A stretch of DNA of 64,000 nt from Paragordius varius (Eukaryota; Nematomorpha), in assembly GCA_964247055.1 (NCBI GenBank), contig OZ176050.1, positions 14,074,001 through 14,138,000 of the forward strand, read 5' to 3'. The notes under the pieces were generated by a model. That model saw nothing but the letters and a program-made list of their open reading frames with translations. It did not search any database and was not told the origin of the DNA. Position numbers and translations under genes: made by a program. Below, one piece after another: positions 34,501 through 46,557 of the stretch. Every line of letters begins with the position of its first letter. The stretch's first letter is position 1.

Positions 34501-37500
34501 GCGTTAAATTGGGATACTCTTTATAGCTCTGTGAGCTATATTAGTATTTTTCGACGTATACCTCCCTTTTTAGAAATGGATGTTGTGAAAAAGCATCCAT
34601 ATCGTAAACCTATTGCACGTAATACGCCCGAAAATGCAGAGGCGATGTATTCTATATATTTTTTCAACTCTCATATTAAAATTTTTTTAAATTTTAGATA
34701 TCATTTTGCACAAGAACTGATGCCTGTAAGGGCTGAAGATCAAATGTATCTTGATGAATGCTCATTTGTTATGAATAGGAACAGAAAATGGGTGTGGGTG
34801 GGAAGAAATGAAGAAATGGTTCTTAAAGAGTTAAAAAGAGCCCGAAATATTTCACTCATATGTGTTATTGGGCTAAAAGGTGTGTTGCCCTATGAAATAT
34901 GCGATGGCGCTTTTAATGGCCAAAATTTTTTGAGTTTTCTTAAAAACTTTTCCATTAAAATTAAATAATAATCAAATTATAATAATTATGGACAATGCGC
35001 CAATTCATCACGCAAGAATTTTGAATAGTTATAAAAATAAAATATCTGCCACCTTATAGTTCCGTCCAAATTAATCCCATATAGCTTTCTTTCCAAAACT
35101 AAAAGTAAAATTAAATTCTTTGGAATTAAAAATGAATTTAAAAGTTTTACCAATTAAAATTATTATAGATACTTTCTGCATAACAGTTTAGCGTTGAGAG
35201 AGTGCCTTTTAAAAAAAACCCTTGGTATCAGAAAATATTGGACGCAGAGTAAGGCGAAAATTAGTCAGATTGTATGAAAACAGTTAAATATTTTTAGTTT
35301 TTTAATATGGTAATTTTTGCCCTTTAAAGGTAGGTTTTACCTTTTTATATAAACTGTATGACATTTTATACCGGTAAATAAGTATTATTTAAATTTGCAT
35401 AATTTTTAGCAATATTTATTTTATGTAGTTGAGTTTTTTTTTATCAAATTTTATATTTTTGAACCTAAGAAGCAATATTAGCGTTTTATATTCAAACACT
35501 TTTAACCCAATACTTATCTTTATCTGTCTTTATTGTATTTATTATTTTTATATAATATTATAAATAAGATTTCCCATATGATGCCTTCGAACATTAATTT
35601 ATGATTTATATTATGATATTACATTTATATATAAATAAATTTATTTAAAATTAAAAATTATTTGCTTATTGTTCATAGCTTTTGAATAACTTATAGAGGG
35701 TAATCGAAAAATATCGGTTTGGTATATTTTGTGTGATTTAATTAGTAATTATTATCCATCTTTTAAACCTCTAAAATTTATAATTTAAATATATTTTATT
35801 TGCATACAGCGATGTTTTATATAAATATATATTATTTTTCATATTGGTTGGTATTTATAATTATATACACAACCAAAAAACATTGATTTTTACCTGTCCA
35901 AATTTTTTTAAAAAATTGATAATAACATGCAAAACCTAAAAAACAAAAAAAATTAAAAAATAATAAAATTTTTCTCACATCCAAATATTTTTACCTGTTT
36001 TTATAACAACAAAAATATTTTAAAATCATTATTAATTAACAATGCAATACAGAAAAAACAAAAATTTTTCAAACCTGAATGTTTTTACCTCTCGTTAATA
36101 CAGTATGTCAAAAATATTTAAAAATTATTAATAATTAACAATGTAAAAAAACCAAAAAAATAATTTGACTAAATTTATTAAAATCGCACCTTTTACCTGT
36201 AAATATTAAAATGTCCAAAATACTTATGAATTATTAATTATTAACAATGGAAAACATAAAAAACAAAAGGATATAAAATTTACATAAATTTTCTTAAACC
36301 CAAATATTTTATGTCTTTATTAACACTTCGATTCAAATTGGGGTATCTAAATACCGCAGACTACATTTAAGTTTTTGTTTTTAAAAAACTACTGAAAGAA
36401 ACAGTCCCAATTTAAATTTATGCTTCTAACCTAATAAAAATTATATAAATATGCCGTAATATATAAATAAAACTCATATTTAAAAAAAAGTTCTATATCA
36501 AACTCATTGGACGCCATTTTTATTTTACAGTTGCAAAATATCATGAAAATTAAAGCTAATTTTTTATTTAAATCACATCTAAAACTTTGTATTATTTTTT
36601 AATTAGCTATAGCAAACTTATCATGTGGACTAAATTTTAACCTAAAGGTTTTACTATAAAATAAGAAGTTTTTTAAAAAATTCTTTTGATATATTCCAGT
36701 TTAGAATATTATATGAGTGCAAATTTTTGCCATGATTTCAATTCCTTCCATATTTTTTGAATTATTTAATTTTAAACAGGCCTGGGGTATCCAGCTAACC
36801 CAATTTGAATCGAAGGACTGAAATGAATGTGTTGTATTCAAGTGTTAATATGTCAAAATTTTTTAGATTTATAATTATCTAAAATCTATTTAAATTTTCA
36901 CAAACCTATATATATTTACCTGTGTTTTTTTAATTAATAATTACAACTATATAAAATAATAAAAATACCAATTTTGCATAATACAGGTATTTATCATGTT
37001 GAAAATATTAATTATTAAATTTAGCAATAATTAACATAAAAAATCTTAAAATGCGTATTTTACTATTTATTTATTTGTTAAAGATAAAAGCCCACAAAAT
37101 TCCACATCTAAAATATTAACCTAAATTGCTATAATATTCTCAAAACTATTTAGCATTACAAAATATCCATCAAATTAAGTCTATGTTAATACACGTCAAT
37201 TTAAATATTTTTTTCGAAAAAAAGTTATGCTATACAATTTATTAAAAATAAAAATGAAGGGACTAACACAAAAAGCATTAGCTATTCAACTAGTCTTTTG
37301 GAAAAAATACGGCTTTGAATTTTATATCAGAAGTAAATTACCATATCCCGATTTATATGCTTATTTTTTGCCCATCTAATTAATTATATTGTATCAAAAT
37401 ATGTATATAGGTGCTATGTAAATCTAAAAATATTATGACCAAAATCAGAACTAGTATTCGTTTAAAAAATTGAATAATAAACAAAAACCAATAATCCGAA

Positions 37501-39094
37501 AAATGTTAGGTCTCAAAAAACAAATATAAAAACTCCAACAAATAAAACAAAAAAGTATTGCCTAAATATCTTATATTACCGTATCAATACTTAAAATATT
37601 TTCAGATCAAATACTCAATACAGTATATTTTTGCAAAAAAAGTAAAATTATTTGACGCCAAAAAAATAAAATCAACCTTCATTTGTTTCATAAGTTCAAA
37701 CATTTGTTCAGCCGGTAAGCTAGCTACGGCTTTTACAATAGCTTCTGCCCCATTGGTATTCAAAGACGACTGTTCATTATTCGCTGTTTGAGAGGGTTCA
37801 ACATTTACATTGTTTTCTCCATTTTGTAATGCATGTGGTGGTTTCTGAACTAGATTATAGCATAATAAGAATCGAAATTGTATAAATACGGTAAAAAAAA
37901 CTTCACAATAAGTCAAATTCTTAAAATCATTAAATGTTTACTTTATATATATATATATATATATATTCTACTTTATACATAAATTTTTTAATGATGGCAT
38001 TAACACAAACATAAGAGAAACGTTTCATCAGCGCTGAAGATTACATACGCCTAATGTCAACGCAACTAAACCCACAAGAACTCCGCAATCACATATAAAT
38101 GGAGCCAATAGACAAATTTATCCACCGTATGAATCCTGATAATCCGATTAGAACCTCATCTGACTCATTCTACCTTGAAACAATAAGCCCGGTCGTCCTC
38201 GTTTAACTTGGGCTAAAAAATCTATATTTCTGAAAACTCAAACTGCAAAAACAGATTGTATTGGTAAAAAAACTATTTCATAAAAAGCTGGATAGTTTAC
38301 GATGGTGAACCATCAAAACTCATTGTTAAACAAAAACAACATGCATACAGTTCATAAAATTTTTAATATACATTCATCAACTAAAAAACTTAACCATTTT
38401 CAACAATTAGTTTTATGAAAATTGGACCGGAATAAGTAATATATCAAAATTTGGAATTAAAAAGTGATCATGCACAAAAGGGGTTCGAGTAGTTTTGTTT
38501 AGAAAAACAAAGGTGCATAGCACCGTTAATATATTTTTTATTGTGATTTAACAGTAGAAAAACATTTAAAATACAAAATTACAAATAAAAGGTACATCAA
38601 TGACTTAATACACTGTGAACGATTATTTATTATTTAAATAAAATAGATTATTATTTAAAATACTTATTCTTAATTAAATATTCATTTATTTTATGATCGA
38701 ATATGTGAAATAAAAAAATTTGATAATGCAAAAATATGACAGAAAAAGACAATATTTCCATAAATGGCCAATTATGCGAAAAACTTGGGATATACTTTGT
38801 GTGCAAATCAAAACAGTTTCTAAATGTACGATTTTGGTTTTAAGGCATACGAGTAATTGCACCAAATTTGATAATTATATCCCAATAAAGCCAAATTCAA
38901 TGGCATATGCTGTAAAATGCTTATTTTTATTAAAATTATTTTAATAAATTAAAAACAAAAAAGCATTTTAGGGCAGACGATTAATTAATTGATAGACAAA
39001 ACGAGCTATAAGACAAAAAATATTTTTAAAAGCAGCCATTTAAACTTTATCGTTGTGGGTTGTGTGAGGAATAGAGATTTAAATTGGTAGATAT

Positions 39095-39127
<33 letters not shown>

Positions 39128-40896
39128 CATAAAAAAATCAAGATATAATAAATGTTAGTTGTTTGATTGCTATTAATTTTTGCCTTATTAATTCAAAATT
39201 TTAGATAATATAAACCAACTTACCCTATGCCTCTGTCAGCAACCCAAAATGATAGAATATTTATAAAAATTAAGGTGTAATATAATATGATTGCCTTTAA
39301 AAAAAATATATCAATCTTTCAACTCTGAATTTATGTCTTTATAACTCAATTTTTATTGTCCTCATTGTAATTAAATTTTTAATCAAATTCACTAACTTGG
39401 GTTGTTGGTTGTTCCACTCATATCCCTATTATTAAAGGTAGAAGGTTGAGACAAACCGCCCACTTGTTGATAATTTAATGGTATAGAAGTATGTTGGTTT
39501 ATATTAGGCATAGATGCAAGGCTCATAGGAGCTATATTTGCGCCATATGGAACATTACCAAAATTCATAGCATTATTCATAATAGCGTTGTTGTTGTTTA
39601 AATTTTGATTTGTTCCATCATAAATAAATGTAGATGAACCCTGGGAAATAGAGAAATAATTTATGATTATTACAAAAAAATGATATTAAAAGGAAAAATA
39701 TTATTTTTAGTTTATTTATTAAATAATGTCTATTATTTTAAAAGTTTAGATAACGTTGCTACAAAAGAAAAAAATCGTAATGTTGTTGATAGTGAATTCT
39801 CTGATTATTAAATAAATTTTGTCACTTTTTTGCAATGAAATGATGTGATCTAAAGACACTTAGATAAAGGGTACCCTTTTTCGAAAAATATCAATATTCA
39901 CATTATTTTGAAATAGAAATACTTAATAAACACACTGTTTGGAAATAATCTTATATTGATCTTACTGTATAAGGCGCCGAGGTATTTAAAGGATTTATAG
40001 GATTATTCTTGGAAGGATCAAAGGAAATATTGAAAGTTGACCTAGCAGTTTGCGCATTAATATCAGAATAATTTACGTTTGGATTGGGTTGTTGATTATA
40101 GAAAGCGTTGGCGTTGGTATTAATGTTGCTTGAGGCCGCATACTGATTAACTAAGAGGGTAAATAGATAGATAGAATATATCATTGGAGATTCTTCGTTT
40201 TTATAATTTTATAAAAACTTATAAATTATTTTCCTCAGTAAAATATAATTATTATTATAATTGCCGTAAAAATGAGTTAAAAATATAGGATATTTTTCCA
40301 ATTAGATTAAAATATTATTTTAACATATTAATTTTTACGGAACCGATTTATATTTACTTATAATTAAAAAATTAAACTGATACATATTCACCCAACAAAA
40401 CAGAATTCAAAAAGTTTAAATTTAATAACTCTTTATAATTATAAGATAGCATTGATTATCATTTTATAACTTATATTCTTAAGATCAATTATTGGTAAAT
40501 TAAAATAATAGTTAACTAGCGATAAAAAGTTGAAGTTCAATACTAAAATTTAAAAATTACAAGAGCCTTTTTCGCTTAGAGCGCTGTCCACTCTCAAAAT
40601 GCGACCATGTATTTCAACATTTGTTAGATTCCTTAAAGCTGAAAGGGCTGTTTCAGGGTCTTTGTATTCACAAAACCCATAACCCTTGGGCTTGCCAGTT
40701 TCTCGATCATACATCAGCCTTAAAGTTAGATTTTAAACAATATACTTGAATGACAATATAGGTCCAACTTCTGAAAACACTTCTTTCAATTTTTCTTCGG
40801 TGGCTTCATAGGGAATGTTTCCAACTTAAAATTAATTTGAAAGTTACCAAAAATGCTCCTAAGAGGGCGATCAGTGGTGAACGCAGGGTTAGCCAT
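25594..40896 (-). CDS. CSTF2: cleavage stimulation factor subunit 2 (CstF-64), 14 exons
   Basis: Exons: 40896-40848, 40824-40746, 40718-40561, 40150-39966, 39640-39397, 37849-37677, 31116-30997, 30350-30276, 29506-29419, 28682-28634, 26966-26818, 26472-26369, 26243-26192, 25820-25594. All join in phase, giving 583 aa (human 577). The RRM (residues about 14-90) reads [20 protein letters not shown] and [20 protein letters not shown]. The hinge (exons 6-7) has [16 protein letters not shown] and [20 protein letters not shown], which binds CSTF3 and symplekin. A Pro/Gln-rich middle follows. The C-terminal helical domain [20 protein letters not shown] binds PCF11. The protein binds the GU-rich element downstream of poly(A) sites in the nucleus. 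The MEARA/G pentapeptide repeats of vertebrates are absent. Introns 1-2 are 23 and 27 nt; intron 6 is 6560 nt. Confidence 0.95.
27412..28012. repeat. fold-back MITE, second subfamily, CSTF2 intron 10
   Basis: Starts taccatttaaatactttaag followed by ggtcctt-type units near 21-bp spacing. The right side has inverted units (ggaccaatttaaagtgttc). More diverged than 7108-7729. Confidence 0.6.
28943..29264. repeat. fold-back MITE, CSTF2 intron 9
   Basis: Left end taccatttacaattcaaattcaccc with three to four 21-bp units; right end has two to three inverted units. Shares the core aataataaactatgccataag with 31125-31478. Confidence 0.72.
29791..30005. repeat. fold-back MITE, short copy, CSTF2 intron 8
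   Basis: Ends tcatttacacatcaaat and ttgaagtgtaaatggta. The 21-bp arrays are nearly lost. A degenerate Tc1-type MITE may precede it at about 29545-29760. Confidence 0.55.
31125..31478. repeat. fold-back MITE, richest 21-bp arrays, CSTF2 intron 6
   Basis: Left arm has about three units and the right arm about five of caagggtgaatttgaattgtt at 21-bp spacing, inside TACCATTTACA/TGTAAATGGTA ends. Its end lies 6 nt from the acceptor of CSTF2 exon 7. Confidence 0.82.
32171..32752 (+). repeat. TTAACACTT-family MITE, left palindrome arm
   Basis: Starts ttagcacttggatacaacac and ends ttgaatcgaagtgttaat. About 580 bp, no frame. Mirrored at 36320-36848. Confidence 0.75.
33700..34460 (-). mobile_element. 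DDE transposase relic (Tc1/mariner-IS630 type), left arm
   Basis: Minus-strand frame 34258-33947 has [35 protein letters not shown] and [13 protein letters not shown], the first two catalytic Asp contexts of the DDE_3 fold. Further downstream [11 protein letters not shown] appears in another frame, the usual third-motif context but without its acidic residue. An N-terminal part (AEDQ... and upstream) lies toward the axis. It is inactive. Confidence 0.75.
34456..35110 (+). mobile_element. DDE transposase relic, right arm
   Basis: Plus-strand copy of the left-arm gene: frame 34456-34968 with [46 protein letters not shown] and [23 protein letters not shown] continues at about 34990 after a frame change. 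A ttttaaattttag before the RYHFAQE segment could be an intron of the original transposon gene. The N-terminal part is better preserved than on the left. It is inactive. Confidence 0.75.
35880..36315. repeat. tandem repeat, about 100-bp unit, in the right arm
   Basis: Four units of about 100 bp, each containing ttttacctgt, ttattaattaacaatg and aaaaacaaaa, at about 35890, 35990, 36085 and 36195. Further units flank the inserted MITE beyond 36850. The left arm has mirrored units near 32070 and 32950. Confidence 0.6.
36320..36848 (-). repeat. TTAACACTT-family MITE, right palindrome arm
   Basis: Reverse-complement counterpart of 32171-32752, from taacacttcgattcaaattg to ttgtattcaagtgttaat. Confidence 0.75.
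37210..37560. other. CSTF2 intron 6 sequence outside the palindrome
   Basis: No gene or matched repeat seen; AT-rich intron DNA. Confidence 0.4.
37850..39396. other. CSTF2 intron 5 contents
   Basis: Holds (TA)n tracts (37943-37966, 39091-39118) and a degenerate Tc1-type MITE-like stretch near 38980-39360. The more GC-rich 38020-38220 may be a transposon remnant that I cannot classify. Confidence 0.4.
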
Positions 40897-40936
40897 ATGT
40901 AAAATTTTAGACTATACAAATCATGATTTAAAATAT

Positions 40937-41371
40937 AAACACTTCGATTCAATTGAAGGATATTAATCAGACTATTTATAAATTAATATTTCCATACCGA
41001 AAAAAAACAGTCCCAATTAAATTTTTTACTTCCATCCCATTAAAAATTATATAAAAGTCAAGATATCTAAATAAAATTTTGTTTTGAAAACATAATCCGT
41101 GTCAAACTATTTGGACGCCATTATTATTTTACAAAAATTTGTAAAATTTTGTATTATTATTCAATTTACCCAAAGCACATATGTTTCATAGACAAACCTC
41201 TGAGTTTTACATTAATTTTTTTTTATATATTTCAGTTTTATAATGCAATATTTTGCCATGGTTTCGATTCCTTATTTATTTTTAAGTATAAATTCAAACA
41301 GGACAGGGGTATCCAACAACCCCAATTTGAATTGAAGGACTGAAATGAATGACTTGTATCCAGGTATTAAT
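40937..41371 (-). repeat. TTAACACTT-family MITE, about 435 bp
   Basis: Runs from acacttcgattcaattg to cttgtatccaggtattaat. Internal ggacgccatt and cagtcccaatt words are as in 36320-36848. It lies just upstream of the CSTF2 start. Confidence 0.72.
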
Positions 41372-44219
41372 ACAATGTAAATAATTTGGAGAAAAATTTA
41401 ATAATAATCCTAAAAATTACGCAACTAAACCTTTTTCATTTTTTAGTTTATATTTCAAAAATCTACTAAGTTTCTATTATATTGGGCCGTATCAAAAAAA
41501 TATATATTAATGGTATAGGAGGATTTTTTTGAAGATTTTAAATAATAATAGCAAACTTTTTGCCGTAAAATTCTTTTTTGTTTAATTTTTATATCGGGTT
41601 TAATATTTTATAATTAAATTATGGATTTTTCCTCTACACATTTTAACAATTTGTTTTATTTTAGTAATAGTAAAATCTACAGTGTTTTTATATTTTTTAT
41701 TACAGTAATTACATTTGAGTACAACACATTCAGTTCAGTCTTTTGTTTGTAATTTAAGCCCGCCTTATAGAGTCAATTTTTAATTTGGAGTATCCAGTTA
41801 TTTCAAATAGTATTAAAATGTGCTCACAGGTTACTGTTTTTTTAAATTTTAAAACAGTTAGACACATTTGAATTTAGATATATTATTTTATTTAAATACA
41901 CAGCATAGTTACCCCTTTTAATTATCTTATATCCAGCTATTATTTTTTTAAGAAAACTAAGTGCTCTAATTAGAATACTGATTATGATTGTGTTTTGTTT
42001 CAAAACAAAGACACTTTTGGCCAATGCTTTAGCAGTGGGGTTGAGCTCTACCTTTTTAAAGACCACTATACAAGAACGACCAAGCTTTGAATTTTCGGAA
42101 AACCCATGAAACCATAAGGGAAGAAATACATTAATAGCTAAAATTTCGGACGCTGTTTTATATAAATATCTGGTTTCTTATCTGTACACCATATAAAACC
42201 GATATATCGTATAAATGTTTGCCACATTGTATTAGCCCATAATTAGTGTTGTGCCGTCAGGTACGAAAAAATAAACTAGGTCATTTTGATTTCATTTTTA
42301 ACGTAATGGATTTTGCCAGTTAATCGATAGATTTACCGACTCCAAGAATTGTCTTCACTAGTCAGGAGAGTTATTTTATACCCCTTCAAGTAGTGCTGGA
42401 AGTTATTTATGCATTAATATGTACAAATTCCCAGAGAAACTGTTTGGATGAAAATCGTTTAAATAAAGTAATGGCCGTTAAATTAACTATTATTGATTTA
42501 AATGAGGATGATATATTTATTGATTGATTTTGTGTATTTGTAATGTTAATAATTGTATTTGGCAATGACTGGTGTATATATTTGGATTAAATAAAATCCT
42601 TCGACAATTCTTTTCGCTCTTAATAATAATTTATAACTTGTTTTGTTACAAATTTAATTCTTAACGCAAGTCTTAGATTTAAAACTTTCTATAAGGCCTT
42701 GTTTATGATAATGAATTTTAAATTATCATTGTATTTGTGATAGTATTCTTTAAAATATATTTTCATTTTAAAACCTTTTTTAAATAATTTTTATATGTAT
42801 TTATGTATGTAATATTTATTTTTGAGTTTACATTTGGTTTAACCTAGGTCAGACCCCTTTTTCAAAAACGGGGTCAAAATTAAAACCCTAGCCATAACAA
42901 GTACAAATTATATGAATAATTTAAGGCCACAAAAAGCACTTTTAGGGCTGCATGTAGCCAGTGAGCCTCGGTTTAAATACAACTGCTCTACATAATATTT
43001 GATGGGCATACATGTAAGGTGGCAAAAATATTTAGTTTGGCGCTTTTTATAAATGAGGTATTCTTTCTACCCTTTGTTAATAATGTCCTATAAAACAACA
43101 TGGCTTTAAAGTAACTTATTATGAGATAAGCTATATATATAATCATTAAGGTTTTAGGAATTTTTCCATAAAAGTTTTTTCCCAGAGTTTTGGACTAGCC
43201 GTTTGTTTAGCGAAATAGGCGTCAAAAATTTAAGTAAATCGAAAGTGATTTTTTGTCCAAGTTATGACATAATCTTAATGATGATTTCAAATACTTCCCG
43301 TACACGAGGACAAATTTTAGTCGAGTGCTTTTTTAAATTCGCTCCCTAATGATGTCTAAATTTTTATTAAATACGCCATAATATGAAAAAGGGTAGCTTA
43401 AAGGCATTTTTTGGCTAGCTTATGCCTATGTGTCATTCAATAACATAAATAACTCAATAACTTTTTTAACACATAGTTACGGCCATAAACTATCCTAATT
43501 TCGCCACCATACAAATATATCTTAGATTAGAATTTTTCGGATATAAAATTATATGGATTGAAGAATGATAGACTATATTTCCCATTTAATCGTTAAAGTT
43601 AAGAATATTTCCAATTGATTCAAAAAGTTTTATTAAAACTCCTAAGAATGGACAAAAAAATTTTTGTATTAACAAACGAATGGTGTTTTTGATATATAAT
43701 AAATTATAATCACTTTACTTTTAATATTATTTATTGAAAAAAATTAGTTATGACTAAACGGAAAACCCGCTTAAAATTTAATTATATTTTAAAATTTCTT
43801 TGGTAAATAATTAAACATTTATGTGATACAATTAGAGATTGGGGACAAAGCCTAATAGATTAAAATATGGGTTATTAATAAAATATATTTTTAGACTATA
43901 AAAATATATTAAAATTAAAATTAAACAGTTTTAATTAAATTATAAACCAAAAAATATAATTTATTTTATTTATTCTGTTTCCAATGTTTAACACTATATA
44001 AACAAAGGGATACCTATATATAATATATCTATATAGATATATAATGCAATCATTTGTTTGATATATTTTAATAAATTTTAAATTCAATATATAAATTTTT
44101 TAGTAGGTCATCCATTATAAAACAATGAGATCAGCATTTGTCAAAAATCAATCAATAATAAATATGAATATTTAAAAAAAAATTCAATTGATTTTACGAT
44201 TGGTATATATTAAATTTAA
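41372..44219. other. intergenic region between CSTF2 and the sulfotransferase
   Basis: No gene found. About 41711-41800 is a TTAACACTT-family fragment (gagtacaacacattcagttcagtc). About 42845-42990 has gacccctttttcaaaaacggggtc and gggctgcatgtagccagtgagcc, resembling a hAT-type element end. The rest is featureless AT-rich DNA. Confidence 0.45.
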
Positions 44220-46518
44220 ATGACAACTGCTCAATACTTATCTTTCAATCGAAGCTGGAATCCACTGCCGAAAAAGGGGTGGGACCTGTTTTTTGCTACA
44301 ATATTTTGTTTTCAAGCAACTTTTTTGGTTTACTTTCTCTATTCCAACAATAACTATCGATCAAATATCGTAATAATTGATTCAATTAAGCATCCACCAT
44401 TTATAAATGTATTACCGAAAAATCTGCCACCATCATCTTTCATTACAGAAAAATCAATATCTATTTTCCCAAATGTAAAGACAAATATTTTATCTTTTTT
44501 TCAACAGAGTCCACGATATCTTTCAACGCCTGCAACAAATAGTATCAATGAACTTCAAGTATTTTTTGACTATATAAAACAGTTTTTGGGTAAACTATAA
44601 AATTTAAATTTTGTAATATTTTAGCATCAAACTAAATCTCAACTTCGATTGACGCCTGTAATAGCTCCTTCCCAAGAACCACCCAAGCGGACCCCATCTT
44701 TCAATGATAAAACTAATCAAAGTACATATCAAAAATTTATCAATTTCCAAATATTGCAACTAAAAATTACCCTAAAACAGTTTAGAACGAACGTTCGAAA
44801 TCATTCCTTATATTATTAAAAGTATCAATATAAACATCCTAAAAATATAAAGGCTAACTCTCAGTTGAAATCAATATTTTTGGCATATACTGTATTTGTA
44901 TTTCAATTCTAGTAGTTTGTTTGATAAATACATTCACAAATTAATTATATAATAATTTATATCACTTCAATAATTGAATAAAATTTTTTATTAGCAAACG
45001 AGAATGGAATAGAAAAAAAATGGTAATGTAAATTATTATTAATCTCCCCCATATTTTTTATCATACTATTTTTCTGTCGAACAAACTAAAGGGTATTTTA
45101 AGGAAAATTATATTTAAAGTTAAAGATTCATTAAAAATTTAAATAATATACAATTAATATTTTGCCTCTATTATTAAACAGAACTAACCAGTGAAGAAAT
45201 TAATTACAATACCTTGTTACCAAACATATTTTTTGTGCGAGGATCTCGCTTGGCTGGATCATCTGTTCAGAACATCCTATTCCGTTTTGGATTAATCAAT
45301 AATTACACCTTTATACTACCTGAGTTTGATAAGTTTGTCGAACAAATTAGTAAAAATTATGCTAAAAAGAGTCCATCTCTAATATTTCATTCAAATCTTG
45401 AACAAATAATTGAGAATTTGATTAAACTTAAAAATATTAAAAATCATGCCAATCCATTTATGATATGTCATGAATTTGCCCAACCTATGGATGTGAAACA
45501 AATGAAAGCGCTGGAAAATGCTTTATATAGTATAATGAACATATATAAAATATTGAAATAAAAAATTATATTGTTCATTAAAGTATTAATTTTTTCATGA
45601 ACTTTTATGAGGTTACACTTATCAAAATTAGCGATCAAATTTTAACTTTTTCATAGATTTAGTCAATCTTTTTCTTATAAAAATACCCGCTCCTACAAAA
45701 ATTACATACAACTAACTAGCATGGAAACAACCTTATTTAAAACGATATTTTAATTATATAAAATATTTTTAACCACAGGAGGTCAGGACTGACAACATAT
45801 TAACTTTAATAATCCCATTTTTGAACTGTGGATCGGCCAAAATTCTGATACTAAAACTGATTAAAATAATTTTTCACATGTAAATAGCTGCAATTTGGCA
45901 TTATAAATTAATATTTTATCTATCTATAACTTTTTTTGCCATAGAAGTAAATGGGCGACCACTTCTGCGTATTGGTATGGTCCGGGATCCCGTAAAAGTC
46001 TTTGAATCCAATTACGATTACAATCATATAATGAGATATAATTGGGGCGTAAGATTAGATGAATACATTAAAGATCCTATAAGAAATTGGATACACTATC
46101 TAAATTACAAGGCTAAAAATGATTTAACAAGTCAGCTTAATGTGGACTCTAAAAAGATAGAATCTTATATTTTTAGGATTACAAAACTCTCAAGATCACT
46201 GAGAGACACAATTTTGACCGAATATGGCTGGAACTTTGGGTGGAAAAAAATTCAAAGTAATGTTAATCAATTAATATGATTTGTGAATTATTTTAGATTC
46301 TACAAATGTACAAGATTTTTCTCACTATAAAAACCTCAAATTATTGGAAAGGTTATATCGGTCCAATGTTAGACAATATATGGCTAGCGTATTGGAACAT
46401 TTTGATCTTATTATGGTGGCTGAATTTATGGAAGAAAGTTTGGTGTTGTTAAAAGATTTGCTACAATCATTTTATGACAAACACATGCTTTTTACGGAGG
46501 ATAATAATGACAAAGCAA

Positions 46519-46557
<39 letters not shown>

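Larger units (their letters stand above)
31770..37200. repeat. giant palindrome, arms about 2.6 kb, in CSTF2 intron 6
   Basis: Sequence from about 31770 to 34460 is matched in reverse complement by about 34470 to 37200. Mirrored landmarks, outside in: aattgacgtg; the word 'ttttgtgggtttttatctttg'; a TTAACACTT MITE in each arm; an acaatgcaatac-type tandem array; and a DDE transposase reading outward from the axis. Arms differ by scattered substitutions, so this is an old inverted duplication rather than a perfect one. Confidence 0.82.

Noticed and set aside
44590-44600. Ending the first sulfotransferase exon at the gt in gggtaaac (44590)
   Set aside because: That phase runs into a stop in the next exon; the gt at 44559 keeps the frame open.
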